DNA of 64,000 nt. Origin: Cryptomeria japonica. Lineage: Eukaryota > Streptophyta > Pinopsida > Cupressales > Cupressaceae. Shown here piece by piece: positions 46,301 to 58,116 of this stretch. The stretch lies in the NCBI RefSeq assembly GCF_030272615.1, contig NC_081415.1, positions 416,234,757 through 416,298,756 on the forward strand, written 5' to 3'. The translations under genes were made by a program, and so were the position numbers. How positions within the stretch are numbered: position 1 is the stretch's first letter; every line of letters starts with the position of its first letter. The notes beneath the pieces were generated by a model. It made no database searches and was not told where the DNA came from. It worked only from the letters and a program-made list of their open reading frames with translations.

Positions 46301-47499
46301 TACTTTTCTTGTTAGAAGTTGTGTGTATGTTACATTAACACACTTATAAACATTCAATTCACTTTCAAAAAGTGATTATGTATCTAGCAAATTTTTTGCT
46401 AAAATAAGAAACCTATAATTTCTTTCAATTTCTAAAATTAGTTTTTTCTTTTAAGTTATTTGTCCCTGCCTTTTAAGGTAGTGACTAATGTTTTCAATTC
46501 ACTTATTTGCAATTAGTAGATGTCTTGGAAACTATGTCATCCAATAGAATACAAACTTGCAAATTCATCACCTTCTCTACGTTGTTCCCAAACTTGAGTC
46601 CTAATTCTCAGGATTGGGGCACCCAATGCCTTGGTCCTCTTAATCAAGACCCAAATTTGGTCCTCAAAACTGTCACCTCAAGTGAGCAGGAAATTTGATC
46701 CCATGTCGGCCTACTCCAGAAAATCAATTAATTTTTGGGTAGTCAAGTATACAAGGAGGTCTACCCCTCTCATTTGAAATCCAAGCAATTTCCTAAGCCA
46801 TCTAATGATCCTAGTTATACTCTAGCAAAGTGAGAAAGCAATTAGACATGCATCAAACATTGGAGAAGAAGTAAAGTCAAGTTCAAGCATCCAAGATGGC
46901 ATCCATGATCAACTTTCTATGAAGACATTCTACATGAAACCCTAAAACCCTTGCATGAGGATCCAAACGAACTTCATCAAGGTATAAATTTTAATTTCAA
47001 GCATATGATTTCAGAATTGTCCTTTCCCTCAAAAAGAAATCATCTTCATGCAATTTCCATTTCAATTTCAAGGTTAATTCCTAAACCGAGGTTTGACCCA
47101 AGGCAAACCCCTATCCATAAAAAATTTCTCTCTCATTCTGTGTGCAGGGAATTGACTCAAGATCTATACTTAGAGATCTTGATAGAGTTGGCAATGACAA
47201 ACAAGTTCAGCTTAATTTGGACAGAGTGAAATTCAGAGGACCAAGGTGAATTTGAACTATCTGGTCCTAGAAAATTAGGCCAGACTGTCAGGTACAAATT
47301 CTAAATATATTCTTTTGCCCAAATCCCTTTTTGTGGCTCTATTGGATACCTATAACAATTTGTTTTGTCAGTTTACTTCAAAGTTTGAGGATATTGAGAG
47401 TTATTTCCCACATTTACTTTGATAGACTTGGTTATTATTTTCATGCATGTTGTTTTGTAATAAGACATCGGGACGATGTCTCTTCCTAGTGGGGAAGGA
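43330..47499. other. Non-coding AT-rich stretch with microsatellites
   Basis: 4.2 kb without any recognised protein. It contains a (TTG)7-8 tract at 44443-44466 and a (TC)9-10 tract at 46147-46166. A gypsy 3' untranslated region, perhaps of G3, is possible because a plus-strand LTR follows. The short ORFs (44391-44621 minus strand, 46507-46698 and 46951-47229 plus strand) lack support. Confidence 0.4.
47488..47499 (+). other. Polypurine tract before a + strand LTR
   Basis: AGTGGGGAAGGA directly precedes TGTCACGACTCG, the arrangement seen at the 3' end of plant gypsy elements. Confidence 0.6.
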
Positions 47500-48153
47500 T
47501 GTCACGACTCGATTCAGACCCTAGTTAGATTTACTTGATATGCCAGATATTGATGCTATTGGCATTTTTCACATGATGATTTAATTAGATTAATAATGAT
47601 GTTAGATGATATTGTGTTGTTTAGTGACAATAATGATGGTTAGTTATTTTATGATGATGATGTTTTAATGCTATTTATGATGTTTTACTGTTATGATTAA
47701 TATCTTTACTTAATAATGATGAACAATGTTGTTATGATGTTTAATGATGTTAATGTTTTTATTAGATTTTTATGTAACGTGATTTTATTATCGTGATCTG
47801 ACGACTTTTTGTTGAGTTAGAGTAAGTTGTAGGTTGACCGTCAAAGGCGGACATATGACCGAGGAGGGGTTTTCTAGCCTACCGGTAGTGACCTAAGGAC
47901 TGAACCCCTGTGCAAAAAGACCAAATTAGATAACAATTAGTAAAATAAATTTGGGAATTTAAAATAAATCTATTGAAGAATTTAATAATTAAAATGTAAT
48001 AATAGATTATTCGATAATTAAATAATTAAATAATAAAATATAAAGATTAATGCTAGAAATTAAATAATTAAAATGTGATTATTTAAAAGTTAAAATAAAT
48101 AAATAAAGAGATTAATTAACGAAATTAAATTAAATATAATAATTAATTGATAG

Positions 48154-48187
<34 letters not shown>

Positions 48188-48914
48188 ATCAAGATTTGTA
48201 AATTTTCAATTCTAAATTAAAATTTTGACATGCATAATGTTGATATTTAAAGAATTGAATTTAAATTAAATGGATAAAATAATTAATTAATTTTAAGAAT
48301 TGCAAATATTTAAAATTACATGCGAGAGTTATAAATTGAGAAGAATAATTCTTGTAAATATTAAAATTGAGGAAAATATAATATGAACATACAAATAATA
48401 AAGTAAATTACAAATTTACAGGCGTGCATATAAAAAAATATAAAAGACGTGTAAGGTAGTAGTAATTAAAATATATTTTCTATTTGAGAATAACATAAAA
48501 TCATGAGAGAATTAATAAAAGATAAATTTCGAAAAATATAATTATTTAAATTAAATAAATCATGCATTAATATAATTACAACTAGATATCAAAATTAAAA
48601 TTTATAAAATTATTCATTAAAGATCATGCAAAGGGGAATTGTTATTATTTAAGAACTCAATATTCTTAATTTCTAATTAAACTAAATCATGCATCTTTCA
48701 TGCATGGTATCCTAACTTAGCCTAAATATTTATAAATATAGGAGTTGTCTAGCATTGAGAATCATCAAAAGAATTTTGGAAATATTGAGTTGATAATAAA
48801 AACCGAGTCAAAACATATTTGTTGGGGAGAAATCCATTATCATTTCCCTTGGGTTTCAACGATTCTTAACAGTTAATCTTTTACTTGTTTTATTTTTTTG
48901 CATACATGTCTACA
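47500..48914 (+). repeat. Gypsy 3' LTR (probably of G3)
   Basis: Starts TGTCACGACTCGATTC after a polypurine tract. It is AT-rich and includes (AT)12 at about 48162-48187, and TATAAATATA at 48731-48740 as a candidate promoter. The end is uncertain; ...CATGTCTACA at 48914 is a possible terminus. Orientation matches the G3 integrase remnant, so it may be its 3' LTR. No second copy is present in the window to confirm this. Confidence 0.5.
48731..48740 (+). promoter_or_regulatory. Candidate TATA box in the 47500 LTR
   Basis: TATAAATATA followed by AGGAGTTGTC. Plausible LTR promoter; inference from sequence alone. Confidence 0.4.
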
Positions 48915-51340
48915 AAGACACTTGGAACCACAAAATATAACAAAAATCCTTTAAATCTTTGTCCATACTCCGTTCCAAAGATCTCATGTTAGCGCATGAG
49001 CAAAAAGGATGCTGTAGAAAATGGCTTTCCACCTACCAAGTACATTTGTTTGAAATTCTTTTCAACAACTAGATTTTGTGCATATCTGTAATTGTGATAG
49101 GAGAAGCCATTCTCTTTGAATAACTTTGTTAATGATTCAATGGCTCTTGTCTATGCATCCACATATTGTGTATTGTCGATAAGACTTCAGAAATAAGTTG
49201 CGCCAATCTTGAAAGTTTCTAAATTCATTTCCACAAATTTGTTTCTTGCATATCCTGTAATCATGCTATTCATGAGATAGCATCTCTTTGAAGCATTCAA
49301 TCAGACATTTCATACGCTATAGAAGCTTCCATATTTACACTTGCATTTGGCCCCGCATATTTAGATTTCATTAAATTGTAAGTTTCTAAAACCTATTCAT
49401 CAATTTCATTTTCTGCAAATCTTGTAATTATACATCTCGTGAGGTGACGATATCTCTCTATGTTATTTGGTCAAACAATAATCATTCTTGTTTTGCTTCC
49501 ACATTTATATGTATATCAACCACACATTTACAATCATTGTGATTTATCTCTGCTCCACATTTGATATTACAACAACATTTATACTACACATTGATGCAGT
49601 AGCTGAGGGGACAAAAAAAACCAATTCAACAACTTGAACACACGAACTACCCTTTGTCAGTCTTGGGACAATCACCTAGATGATTTGATTGACTCTTTAC
49701 AATGGCAAAAGCGTTAATAACATTGATGGACTCTTGATGGTCTCTGGAAACCTTTGAAACATATGAACTCCACCTTTCAACAACACACACAAATAATACA
49801 TCACACTGAACCTTGAAAGACCCAAGTCCTCTTCCACAATGGCACTATGCTTCAATGGGCTACAAACACCAACTTTGGTTCAAGGATTTACAAATTTTGA
49901 ACTAACATTGGAAACATCTTAGAGCAAGTAAATATAACATGAATATACCATCAATACCCTCTAAAATATTTTGGTTATCCCAATTGCTATGCTATCCACA
50001 CCATTAGGCCTAGACTCTAGTAGCCCTTCAAATAGGAACCGTCCTTCACAAACTTTTGAATAAGACCTGATATTAAGACTATAAAAACATATTTGAGTGC
50101 CCATTTAGCTTCTTTAAAACATATCAAAAATGAAGGTAGGGTTGTTTTGAAACACACGCATCAAAAATTCGTTGTCCTCTATTTCCTAGGCCTAATTAGG
50201 CCACTTTTACAAAGCAACCCTATGAAATCCTTCAACCCAAACACCAAAACCAATTTCAGAAGTCTCCACAAGTCTCAAATAGATCAAATAAATAATTTTT
50301 ATTAATGGACATGCTCACAGTTTCACCCAACTCCATAATCTTACCTTTTGGCCTATCTAGGCTTGCATACAATGAGGGTTTGTTAGTTCTACACTCTCCT
50401 AGCCATAAACACTTGTTACAAAGGTTGAAACACACTAAATAGGGTCTAAACATGCTACTAAAACTCTCACAAATCATTCACTAAGAGCTTTCTGGGTATG
50501 TGCAGGATCATGGTGTGCCAAAACAGGCCCTTAAGTGGCAATGAAATTTCAAAAAAATCAGAGTTATGCAACTTGACATGAAATTTTGAATAAGTTGTGA
50601 ACATTATTTTTAAAATATGTAAGAAGAGAATATATAGAAAATTGAATGTAGTTTCTAAGCTACTAATTGTTTTTTGGGAAAAAAAAATCCTATTTGATGA
50701 AAATTTCAAATTTCAATGCAGTGGTACTAAAATTTCAAGAAAAAAATAAGAAGTAGACGTATGTCTGACCACCCTAATCAAAATCAAATCTTAATATTTT
50801 TTTATAATATTTATAATATAAATATTAGACTCATGTCCGGATGTGACACATTTTTTTTTTAATGATTTTTTTACTACAGCTTTTCAGAAATTCAGAAACT
50901 CCTACGTCTGACCACCTTAACTTGGTCAAAACCTTATGAAATTTTTTTTTTTTTAATTTTTCCCTATAGTAGACGAAGCATAGGATGTGATGCATGTTTC
51001 GGTTTCAAAAAATGTTATACCGTTTGAAAGTTATGAGTGTTTTTCAATCAGTATATCAATCAGGACTATTGTCAGAATTCAATTAGAAAATAAATAATAA
51101 TTATTTACTAAAGTCGAAATAAGACAAGCCTTATATTGTTGGAAAGCTGGGAACGTCCTTAAAAAACCCTTTTCATTTTATCAATTTTGGCTACAAAAAA
51201 AGTCGTCAGCCATCAGTGTAAAGTCTGGAAAACTAGGGAATACTGAAAAACACGTTTTTTCAGTTGACTTTCTAGGCTTGTAACTTCCAAGCCTAATACC
51301 AAAGCATTCCCGAGCCGAAATTTGAAATTTGAAAATTTGA
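48915..51340. other. AT-rich intergenic stretch, no gene recognised
   Basis: 2.4 kb with only small, unsupported ORFs. A motif, TACGTCTGACCACC or close variants, occurs twice (about 50757-50775 and 50910-50925), each followed by a poly-T tract and GATGTGA-type words, so 50750-51000 may be a diverged local duplication. I see nothing else. Confidence 0.4.
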
Positions 51341-51500
51341 GTACAAAAATCGGATATCGGATTTTATCTGATATCCGATTTTTGTACAAAAATTTGCGGT
51401 CTCCGATGAATTTTCCTTTGCCGCCATTTATGAAGTAAACTACCACATGGCAGAAATCCGATATCCGATTAAATCGGATATCGGATTTTATTAGTCATAT
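51341..51500. repeat. Left inverted arm of the foldback element
   Basis: Begins GTACAAAAATCGGATATCGG. It holds two near-perfect palindromes around GGATATC/GATATCC (51349-51390 and 51454-51488), separated by a spacer with TGCCGCCATTTA. It matches the complement of 55727-55898 at roughly four bases in five by eye. Confidence 0.85.
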
Positions 51501-51503
51501 TTT

Positions 51504-51623
51504 AAAGAGGGAGAGAAGGAGAGGGAGAGAGGGAGAGAGAGAGAGAGGGAGAGGGAGAGAGAGAGAGAGGGAGAGGGAGAGAGGGGGAGAGAAGGAGAGG
51601 GAGGGAGAGAGGTAGAGGGAGGA

Positions 51624-51676
<53 letters not shown>

Positions 51677-51732
51677 AGAGGGAGAGAGAGAGAGAGAGAG
51701 AGGAGGAGAGGGAGAGAGAGAGAGAGAGAGAC
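51504..51732. repeat. (GA)n tract
   Basis: About 230 bp of GAGAGA with GGGA interruptions on the plus strand. It is mirrored by the TC tract at 55548-55717. Confidence 0.95.
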
Positions 51733-54700
51733 CATATGACCCCTAACGACACAATTTGGTGTCTTAAGGGGACCTATGGTGTCGTTAGGGGTCATATGGT
51801 GTCTTGGGACACCATAGGACCCCTTAAGACACCAAATCATGTCGTTAGGGGTCATATTGTGTCTTATGACCCATAACTATGACCCCGGGACACCATAGGA
51901 CCCCTTAAGACACCAAATCATGTCGTTAGGGGTCATATTGTGTCTTACGACCCATAACTATGACCCCTAATGATAGTTATGTGATATGGTGTCCCATGAA
52001 CCCTTATGACCTCTCAGGACACCATATGACCCCTAATGACACCATATTGGGTTGCTTTGGGTCATATTATGTCCTAAGGGATCATATTGTGGTCTATGAC
52101 CCCTTAGGACACCATATGACCCCTAACGACATGATTTGGTGTCTTAAGGGGTCCTATGGTGTCGTTAGGGGTCATATGGTGTCCGTAGGGGTCATATGGT
52201 GTCTTGGGACACCATAGGACCCCTTAGGACACAATATGACCCAAAGCGACCCAATATGGTGTCATTAGGGGTCATATGGTGTCTTAAGAGGTCATAAGGG
52301 TTCATGGGACACCATATGACCCCTATGGACACCATAGAACCCTTATGACCCCTATGGACACCATATGACCCCTATGGACACCATAGAACCCTTATGACCC
52401 CTATGGACACCATATGACCCCTAACAACACCATCGGACCCCTTAAGACACCAAATCATGTCGGTAGGGGTCATATTGTGTCCTAAGGGGTCCTATGGTGT
52501 CCCAAGACACCATATGACCCCTAACGACACCATAGGACCCCTTAAGACACCAAATCATGTCGTTAGGGGTCATATTGTGTCTTACGGGGTCGTAGGACAC
52601 AATATGACCCCTAACGACACAATTTGGTGTCATTAGGGGTCATATGGTGTCCTAAGAGGTCATAAGGGTTCATGGGACACCATATGACCCCTATGGACAC
52701 CATATGACCCCTAACGACACCATCGGACCCCTTAAGACACCAAATCATGTTGTTAGGGGTCATATTGTGTCCTGAGGGGTCCTATGGTGTCCCAAGACAC
52801 CATATGACCCCTATGGACACCATATGACCCCTAACGACACCATAGGACCCCTTAAGACACCAAATCATGTCATTAGGGGTCATATTGTGTCTTACAGGGT
52901 CGTAGGACACAATATGACCCCTAACGACACAATTTGGTGTCTTAAGGGGTCTTATGGTGTCACAAGACACCATATGATCCCTAACGACACCATAGGACCC
53001 CTTAAGACACCAAATCATAACATTAGGGGTCATATTGTGTCTTACGGGGTCGTAGGACACAATATAACCCCTAACGACATGATTTGGTGTCTTAAGGGGT
53101 CCGATGGTGTCGTTAGGGGTCATATGGTGTCCATAGGGGTCATATGGTGTCCCATGAACCCTTATGACCTCTTAGGACACCATATGACCCCTAATGACAC
53201 CATATTGGGTCGCTTTGGGTCATATTGTATCGTTAGGGGTCATATTGTGTCTTAAGGGGTCCTATGGTGTCCCAAAACACCATATGACCCCTATGGACAC
53301 CATATGACCCCTAACGACACCATATAACCCCTTAAGACACCAAATCATGTCGTTAGGGGTCATATTGTGTCCTATGACCTCGTACGACACAATATGATCC
53401 CTAACGATATTATTTGGTGTCTTAAGGGGTCATATGGTGTCTTGGGACACCATAGGACCCCTTAAGACACCATATGACCCCTAATGACACCATATTGGGT
53501 CGCTTTGGGTCATATTGTGTCGTTAGGGGTCATATTGTGTCTTAAGGGGTCCTATGGTGTCCCAAGACACTATATGACCCCTATGGACACCATATGACCC
53601 CTAACGACACCATAGGACCCCTTAAGACACCAAATCATGTCATTACGGGTCATATTGTGTCCTACGGGGGTCATATGGTGTCTTGGGACACCATAGGACC
53701 CCTTAAGACACCATATGACCCCTAATGACACCATATTGGGTTGCTTTGGGTCATATTGTGTCGTTAGGGGTCATATTGTGTCTTAAGGGGTCCTATGGTG
53801 TCGTTAGGGATCATATGGTGTCCATAGGGGTCCTATGGTGTCTTGGGACACCATAGGACCCCTTAAGACACCATATGACCCCTAATGACACCATATTGGG
53901 TCGCTTTGGGTCATATTGTGTCTTAAGTGGTCCTATGGTGTCCCAAGACACCATATGACCCCTAATGACACCATAGGACCCCTTAAGACACCAAATCATG
54001 TCGTTAGGGGTCATATTGTGTCCTATGGGGTCATTCATAGGACACAATATGACCCCTAACGACATGATTTGGTGTCTTAAGGGGTCCTATGGTGTCCATA
54101 GGGGTCATATGGTGTCTTGGGACACCATAGGACCCCTTAAGACACAATATGACCCCTTAGGACATAATATGACCCAAAGCAACCCAATATGGTGTCATTA
54201 GGGGTCATATGGTGTCCTAAGAGGTCATAAGGGTTCATGGGACACCATATGACCCCTATGGACACCATATGACCCCTAATGACACCATCGGACCCCTTGA
54301 GACACCAAATCATGTCGTTAGGGGTCATATTGTGTCCTAAGGGGTCCTATGGTGTCCCAAGACACCATATGACCCCTATGGACACCATATGACCCCTAAT
54401 GACACCATAGGACCCCTTAAGACACCAAATCATGTCGTTAGGGGTCATATTGTGTCTTACGGGGTCGTAGGACACAATATGACTCCTAACGACACAATTT
54501 GGTGTCTTAAGGGGTCTTATGGTGTCACAAGACACCATATGATCCCTAACGACACCATAGGACCCCTTAAGACACCAAATCATAACATTAGGGGTCATAT
54601 TGTGTCTTGCGGGGTCGTAGGACACAATATGACCCCTAACAACATGATTTGGTGTCGTAAGGGGTCTGATGGTGTCGTTAGGGGTCATATGGTGTCCATA

Positions 54701-55547
54701 GGGGTCATATGGTGTCCCATGAACCCTTATGACCTCTTAGGACACCATATGACCCCTAATGACACCATATTGGGTCGCTTTGGGTCATATTGTATCGTTA
54801 GGGGTCATATTGTGTCTTAAGGGGTCCTATGGTGTCCCAAGACACCATATGACCCCTAACGACACCATATGACCCCTAACACCACCAAATCATGTCGTTA
54901 GGGGTCATATTGTGTCCTATGACCCCATACGACACAATATGATCCCTAACGATATTATTTGGTGTCTTAAGGGGTCCTATGGTGTCGTTAGGGGTCATAT
55001 GGTGTCCATAGGGGTCATATGGTGTCCCATGAACCCTTATGACCTCTTAGGACACCATATGTCCCCTAATGACACCATATTGGGTCGCTTTGGGTCATAT
55101 TGTGTCGTTAGGGGTCATATTGTGTCTTAAGGGGTCCTATGATCCCTATGGACACCATATGACCCCTAATGACACCATAGGACCCCTTAAGACACCAAAT
55201 CATGTCATTAGGGATCATATTGTGTCGTACGGGGTCGTAGGACACAATATGACCCCTAGCAACATGATTTGGTGTCTTAAGGGGTCCTATGGTGTCGTTA
55301 GGGGTCCTATGGTGTCCATAGGGGTCATATGGTGTCTTGGGACACCATAGGACCCCTTAAGACACAATATGACCCCTTAGGACACAATATGACCCAAAGC
55401 GACCCAATATGGTGTCATTAGGGGTCATATGGTGTCCTAAGAGGTCATAAGGGTTCATGGGACACCATATGACCCCTATGGACACCATATGACCCCTAAC
55501 GACACCATCGGACCCCTTAAGACACCAAATCATGTCGTTAGGGGTCA
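51733..55547. repeat. Array of a 20-bp repeat in both orientations
   Basis: About 190 units. A typical unit is GTCGTTAGGGGTCATATGGT, with variants at position 4-7 (CTTA, CCAT, CATT, CCTA) and in the TCATATGG part (TCCTATGG, TCATATTG). Stretches run in one orientation for 40-200 bp and then flip, so that many long hairpins can form. A segment of about 470 bp (52782-53255) is repeated almost unchanged at 54347-54820, offset 1565 bp. Long ORFs inside merely translate the repeat. Confidence 0.92.
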
Positions 55548-55686
55548 TATTGTGTCTCCCTCTCTCCCTCTCCTCCTCTCTCTCTCTCTCCCTCTCCTCC
55601 TCCTCCCTCTCTCTCTCTCCCTCTCCTCCTCTCTCTCTCTCTCTCTCTCCTCCTCTCTCTCTCTCTATCTCTCTCTCCCTCTCCTC

Positions 55687-55717
<31 letters not shown>
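55548..55717. repeat. (TC)n tract
   Basis: About 170 bp of TCTCTC with CTCC interruptions, the inverted counterpart of the GA tract at the left end. Confidence 0.95.
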
Positions 55718-55898
55718 AAAATATGACCAATAAAATCTGATATCCGATTTAATCGGATATCGGATTTCTGCTATGTGGCAGTTTAGTTCGTAAATGGCGG
55801 CAATGGGATTTTTTTGGGGGGACCACATATTTTTGTACTAAAATTGAATATCCGATAAAATTGGATATCGGATTTTATCGGATATCCGATTTTGGTAC
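55718..55898. repeat. Right inverted arm of the foldback element
   Basis: TAAAATATGAC, then a palindrome (55734-55768), a spacer with AAATGGCGGCAA, and a second cluster of three GGATATC-type half-sites ending GGTAC at about 55898. Complement of the left arm. Confidence 0.85.
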
Positions 55899-55997
55899 TA
55901 AAAACCAAAAAAAAAAAGGGTTTGTGGGCCATTCTGTTGATTCCAAGGGCCGACAGTCTGGGTCCTATGTTTTCTGTCGACGATCATGAGGTTGTAG

Positions 55998-58116
55998 AAC
56001 TTGTGTTGATTTTAACATAAATCGTAAAACTTTGGATAGAGCACTTGCACGAAGACAAAGACTTGATGATCCACTTCAACAAGATACATGGGCATTTGGT
56101 GGGAGGCTTCCACGTGTTGATAGAAAGTTGACTGACAATGTGAAGGAAGAGATTCAACAATTTTGGCACTCTAATTCTAGAGTGTCACCCAATGTAAAGG
56201 ACGTTTTGAAATTAAGAATCGGCAACCGAGACCACACATCGCATCCCAAACATTTATTGGAATCAAGCCAAACAATGTTGTACAAAAAAATTTGTGAATT
56301 ACATCCAACTTTGCAAATATCACAAAGGGCCTTTGAATCTTTGAAACCATTTTATTGTGTTCCTCTTAAGATTCGCAATACCTGTTGTTGCAAGTACCAT
56401 GTGGAGTTTTCAATGTACCATGAACTTTTATGTCATATTCGTTCTACGATGCATACTAATGAGATGTTGCAGGAGTGTGGTGCAATGTTATTTCCGAGAT
56501 CATCAAGAGACTTGCAAGATCTATTTTTATGCCCTAGAGATGATGGCTGCTATTTCTATAGAAATTATTGTTTGAATGAGAAGTGCTCAGAATGCGGTGG
56601 GTTGTCAAAGTTTGTTTCATGTTTTCATGAGGGCAGGGAACACGAGTTTGGAAATAATTATGTTGAGAAAAAAAGATACGAGACAGTGAAATATACTATG
56701 AAGAGTGGAGGTGAAGGTTCTAGATGCGAATTAGTCTCAAGAGAAGTGAGTATTGCTGATTTTATTTTGGATTTTAAGGAAAATATTTTCTACAAGTATG
56801 CAAGGCACACCCATAGGTCTCAGTGGTTGGATCAATAGTTCAGGATGTGTAAGAACTCTTTCCCGATTGGCACTATTGTATCGGTGGTTGATTTTGCAGA
56901 GAACTATACATTGCAACCACAGAATGAGGTACAGTCTCAGTACTACAATTCAGTCCAGATTGCTATTTTTGTTCACATTACATATAGACATGCTCCTGAT
57001 AGTACAGAAGAGGACAGGAAGATAATCAGGGAGTATCATTTTTATATGAGCGATGATAGATCACACTCCTCCGAGTATGTGCAACATTCTTTCAAGAATT
57101 TTTTTGAGCTCTTGCATGACAAAGATATTGCAATTGATCGACATATAATATGGTCAGATAACTGTATGGGTCAATTCAAGAATGCGCGTATGTTTTATTG
57201 GTTGAGTAGAATGCATGTGGAGAGGCGTATACCTCATATTTGGTGTTTTTTTTAGGCGGGGCATGGGAAGGGAGAGCATGATGGAGCAGGTGCATGTTTG
57301 AAGAGAGCTCTAGTTAAGGAGCAATTGAGGATTTCAAGTGCAAATTTCTCTGATGCATGTTCTATTGTTGATTGGTGTAGTTCAGCATTGTCACATGGAG
57401 GTACTCTTGATTCAACAGTGAGCAGATTCTTTTGGTTGGTTGAGGAGGGAATAGTGGGAGATAGATTGGATTGTCAAACAATTAAAGATTCTTCAAAGAT
57501 GCATTCATTTCTCAGCTTAGATGCAAGTACATGGACCATTTGGACACGAGAGTTGGCTTGTTTTTGTCAAAGTTGTCTTCGGTGTGATTGGGATCAGTGC
57601 GAGTCAAGTGAGTGGGTTGATACGTGGGTTCCCCACTATCTAACTCCTTTATCTCAAACAATATCCTTGTCAAACGATGACATGGAAAGTTCACTTGAGT
57701 ATGATCGTCTATCAGATCTTGTACAACTAGGAAATGTTTTTGCAGTTGTTGCACCGCAAGGGAATGAAGAGAGATCAGAATATTGGTTGGCACGATGTGT
57801 ACAGAGAAAACAAAAGCTAACACAACCAGTGACAGATGATGATGGGTTCACATATCCTACAGGTTCAGTTGTTGTTGTGGGAACTTGGTTGCGAACATAC
57901 ATGATTAGAAAGAATGGCATACCTGCATTTGAAGACTATGAGAGACACAAAACCATTATAATGTATTCACACCTTATTATAGCTACAAATGTCAAGTTGT
58001 TGAAGCATCAAGAAAAACCGAAGACCAAAGAGCTATGGATAGTGACTACTACTGATCATGAAGCAATACTAGATACTCTTAAACAAAGAGATGACCCTTC
58101 AAGCACACTTGAGTAG
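55998..58116 (+). pseudogene. Transposase-like protein with DDE pattern, two in-frame TAG codons
   Basis: One frame runs from about 55990 to the TAG at 58114-58116, about 700 codons. It is broken only by TAG at 56836-56838 and TAG at 57253-57255. No ATG opens it; the readable part starts VDFNINRKTLDRALARRQ after GTTGTAG, so an upstream exon and splice acceptor at 55997 are possible. Seen: a Cys-rich N-terminal half (NTCCCKYHVEF, CLNEKCSECGG), VVDFAENYT (Asp at 56890), IIWSDNCMGQFKNARMFYWL (Asp at 57157) and AGHGKGEHDGAGACLKRAL (Glu 38 residues after the second Asp). A D-D-E/D set with SDN..QFK and GHGKG..D resembles a widespread family of uncharacterised transposase-like proteins in animals and plants (DFAENY...EVQ). 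The superfamily name is not certain. It begins about 100 bp from the foldback element. Confidence 0.7.

Larger units (their letters stand above)
51341..55898. mobile_element. Foldback-type element with 20-bp palindromic array
   Basis: 4558 bp. The two ends are inverted copies of each other over about 160-170 bp plus a purine/pyrimidine tract. In order, left to right: a GGATATC palindrome cluster, a short spacer (GCCGCCATTTA...CCACATGGCAGAAA), a second palindrome, GTCATATTTTA, (GA)n, the array, (TC)n, TAAAATATGAC, and the same modules inverted. Long inverted repeats with internal short tandem repeats and no genes are the mark of foldback elements (for example FB of Drosophila, known from the literature). 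No target duplication is obvious. It could instead be an unusual satellite/hairpin locus. Confidence 0.7.

Noticed and set aside
51495..51855. Ser/Leu/Pro-rich and Arg/Glu-rich ORFs at the GA and TC tracts (also 55489-55828)
   Set aside because: They are translations of a dinucleotide tract.
51733..55547. CRISPR-like array
   Set aside because: Units are contiguous 20-bp repeats in both orientations without unique spacers, and the context is a plant nuclear genome.
51960..55548. ORFs of 60-143 codons in the array (MTPNDTIGPLKTPNHVVRGH and the like)
   Set aside because: They translate the 20-bp repeat in different frames and on both strands, and their similarity follows the DNA repeat. Nothing suggests coding selection.
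55998..58116. Naming the transposase-like gene as a specific superfamily (MULE, Sola, Kolobok, etc.)
   Set aside because: The DDE pattern and DFAENY/GHGKG motifs are recognised, but I could not tie them securely to one superfamily without a search, and no matching terminal repeats or target duplication were identified.
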